DNA from: Synergistaceae bacterium
Lineage (GTDB): Bacteria > Synergistota > Synergistia > Synergistales > Aminobacteriaceae
Direction: 5' to 3'
Assembly: GCA_017447325.1 (NCBI GenBank)
Contig: JAFSNU010000455.1
Location: 1-6,463 of the forward strand
DNA length: 6,463 bases
Shown: positions 5,450-6,463 of the stretch, in pieces
How positions within the stretch are numbered: position 1 is the stretch's first letter
Layout of the letters: each line of letters starts with the position of its first letter
Notes under the pieces: model-generated
The model's input: the letters and a program-made list of their open reading frames with translations, nothing else
Databases searched by the model: none
What the model was told of the DNA's origin: nothing
Made by a program: the position numbers and the translations under genes

Positions 5450-5503
5450 ATGATGAAAAGTAAATTTTATAATAAATGGGTCCAGGGGGTCGCCCCCTGG
5501 TGA
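5450..5503 (+). CDS. Possible 17-residue leader peptide within the repeat
   Basis: The frame ATGATG...TGGTGA encodes MMKSKFYNKWVQGVAPW. Its TGA stop (5501-5503) overlaps the GTG start of dctM (5500-5502) by two bases. A GAGG (5434-5437) lies 12 bases upstream, a weak ribosome binding site. If translated, ribosomes would open the hairpin at 5482-5500 and hand over to dctM. It may equally be a by-product of the repeat with no role. Confidence 0.35.
   Translation: MMKSKFYNKWVQGVAPW
5482..5500 (+). promoter_or_regulatory. GC-rich hairpin at the dctM start
   Basis: CCAGGGGG (5482-5489) and CCCCCTGG (5493-5500) form a perfect 8-bp stem with the triloop TCG. The last paired base is the G of the proposed GTG start, so the folded RNA would hinder initiation. 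There is no T run after it, so it is not a standard rho-independent terminator. Confidence 0.6.
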
Positions 5504-6463
5504 TTAATATATTATTATTTATTGGCTTTATATTGCAGATGTTAATCGGCGTGCCGCTTTATGCCGCGTTATTAATGACGAGCTTATTAGGCTTATTAAG
5601 CACGGGAAATTTAACTTTGCTGCGCGTTATTCCTCAGCAATTCTTTGGAGGAATGGACAGCTTTACGTTAATGTCGCTGCCGTTGTTTATCTTAACGGGA
5701 AGCTTGATGAATAAATCCGGCTTGACTGATAGATTAATAGACTTTAGTAAATTAATAGTCGGGCAAGTTAAAGGCGGCTTGGGATATGTAAATGTTGTGG
5801 GCAGCATGGTCTTTGCCGGAGTGAACGGGAGCGCGTCTGCGGACTCGGCGGCGTTAGGCTCTATATTAATTCCTGCGATGGTTCGCGAGGGATTTCCTGT
5901 TGCTTATGCGGCGGGCATAACGGCGGGAAGTTCGTTGATCGGCCCGATAATTCCGCCGAGCATATTCATGATAATTTACGCGTCGTTAACTAACACGTCT
6001 ATCGGCGGATTATTTGCGGCCGGACTTTTGCCCGGTGTAATATTGGGCGCGGCATTCTTAATCATGAACTGGTATTATTCACGCAAATATAACGTCCCTG
6101 TGAGCAATATTGAAGAAGTTCGCAAATATAAATTTGAAATTTTGAGACGCTCTGTGTTAGCTTTAATTGCGCCGTTAATAATCATGGGCGGAATAATATT
6201 CGGCATCGTCACGCCGACGGAGTCCGGAGCTTTAGCAAGCTTGTACTGTATTATAGTTGGATTTGTTATAACGCGTGAATTAAATTTAAAGAATTTTGCT
6301 TTAGCTTTATACGAGACTGTTCGAAGCACGAGCGCGATATTTTTAATAATGGGCGCGGCTTCGGTAGTCGGCTGGTATTTAAAGTACGTGCGCATCACAA
6401 AACTCTTCAGCGATTTTATAATTAACTCGGGCTTGTTAAGCACGCCTTGGCTCTTGATGATAG
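5500..6463 (+). CDS. dctM: TRAP transporter large membrane subunit, DctM family (3' end beyond window)
   Basis: The ion-coupled transport channel of the TRAP system, open to the right edge: 321 residues of an expected 425 or so. Family signatures are NGSASADSAALGS (109-121), GPIIPPSIFMIIY (148-160) and TPTESGA (238-244). Many hydrophobic membrane segments occur throughout. The start is a GTG overlapping the leader stop (GTGA). This gives VINILLFIGFILQMLIGVP, which matches the usual DctM N-terminus in length; the next in-frame ATG (5539) would remove much of the first membrane segment. No free Shine-Dalgarno precedes the GTG because a GC-rich hairpin abuts it. No frameshift or stop is seen. 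Together with dctP and dctQ it completes one transporter. Confidence 0.93.
   Translation, partial: MINILLFIGFILQMLIGVPLYAALLMTSLLGLLSTGNLTLLRVIPQQFFGGMDSFTLMSLPLFILTGSLMNKSGLTDRLIDFSKLIVGQVKGGLGYVNVVGSMVFAGVNGSASADSAALGSILIPAMVREGFPVAYAAGITAGSSLIGPIIPPSIFMIIYASLTNTSIGGLFAAGLLPGVILGAAFLIMNWYYSRKYNVPVSNIEEVRKYKFEILRRSVLALIAPLIIMGGIIFGIVTPTESGALASLYCIIVGFVITRELNLKNFALALYETVRSTSAIFLIMGAASVVGWYLKYVRITKLFSDFIINSGLLSTPWLLMI

Larger units (their letters stand above)
5425..5503 (+). repeat. Structured repeat, copy 2 (between dctQ and dctM)
   Basis: This is the second copy of the element at 3836-3915. It fills nearly the whole 82-base gap between the dctQ stop and the dctM start. Its ATGATG opens a 17-residue reading frame instead of joining the downstream gene, because the GC-rich part is in another phase than in copy 1. 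The repeat's right end, TGGTGA, provides the overlapping stop and GTG start. Confidence 0.75.

Noticed and set aside
3836..5503. The two repeats as ends of an insertion sequence or composite element carrying dctP and dctQ
   Set aside because: The copies are direct, not terminal inverted repeats; there is no transposase or target duplication, and the operon order dctP-dctQ-dctM is the normal one.
6075..6443. Leftward open frame of 122 codons opposite dctM
   Set aside because: The + strand here encodes clear DctM signatures; the antisense product has no family features.
1..6463. CRISPR array, tRNA, rRNA, attachment site or replication origin
   Set aside because: No regularly spaced repeats, cloverleaf, ribosomal signature or iteron cluster was seen on either strand.

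Overview
The window looks like a chromosomal segment from a Gram-negative-type (diderm) anaerobe with moderately AT-rich DNA. Spacers are very AT-rich, Leu is mostly TTA and Ala is often GCG. A two-PDZ periplasmic HtrA/Deg protease and a periplasmic-binding-protein TRAP transporter both imply an outer membrane and periplasm. I lean towards a host-associated member of the Synergistota, but that is an impression from gene style and base use, not a demonstrated assignment.

Layout: (1) Positions 1-113 hold the end of some + strand transcription unit: a bulged hairpin followed by a strong rho-independent terminator. (2) A second, perfect 13-bp stem at 153-199 ends the leftward htrA gene (1649 to 225). 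(3) htrA and a small cupin gene (1789-2172) diverge from a 139-base AT-rich spacer. (4) At 2217-2819 lies a compact toxin-antitoxin island. A YoeB-type mRNA interferase (2393-2656) is sandwiched between two paralogous small genes of 57 and 56 codons' worth of protein (2217-2390 and 2649-2819). Their first 84 bases are about 86% identical in DNA. The small proteins resemble only the C-terminal, toxin-binding half of YefM/Phd antitoxins. (5) A D-alanine--D-alanine ligase gene follows (2847-3806). (6) The rest is a TRAP transporter operon in the usual order: dctP (3861-4943), dctQ (4947-5417) and dctM (5500 to beyond the right edge).

Two things stand out. The first is the antitoxin-toxin-antitoxin sandwich with miniature antitoxins. 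The second is an approximately 80-base structured repeat that occurs twice, once over the start of dctP and once between dctQ and dctM. Its GC-rich hairpin is kept by compensatory changes between the copies. In the first copy it has become the coding sequence for the start of the DctP signal peptide. In the second it encodes a complete 17-residue leader peptide whose stop codon overlaps the GTG start of dctM.

Functionally, htrA (envelope protein quality control), ddl (peptidoglycan precursor synthesis) and dctPQM (sodium- or proton-coupled uptake of an organic acid) are ordinary housekeeping or transport genes. The toxin-antitoxin island between cupin and ddl looks like an accessory insertion.
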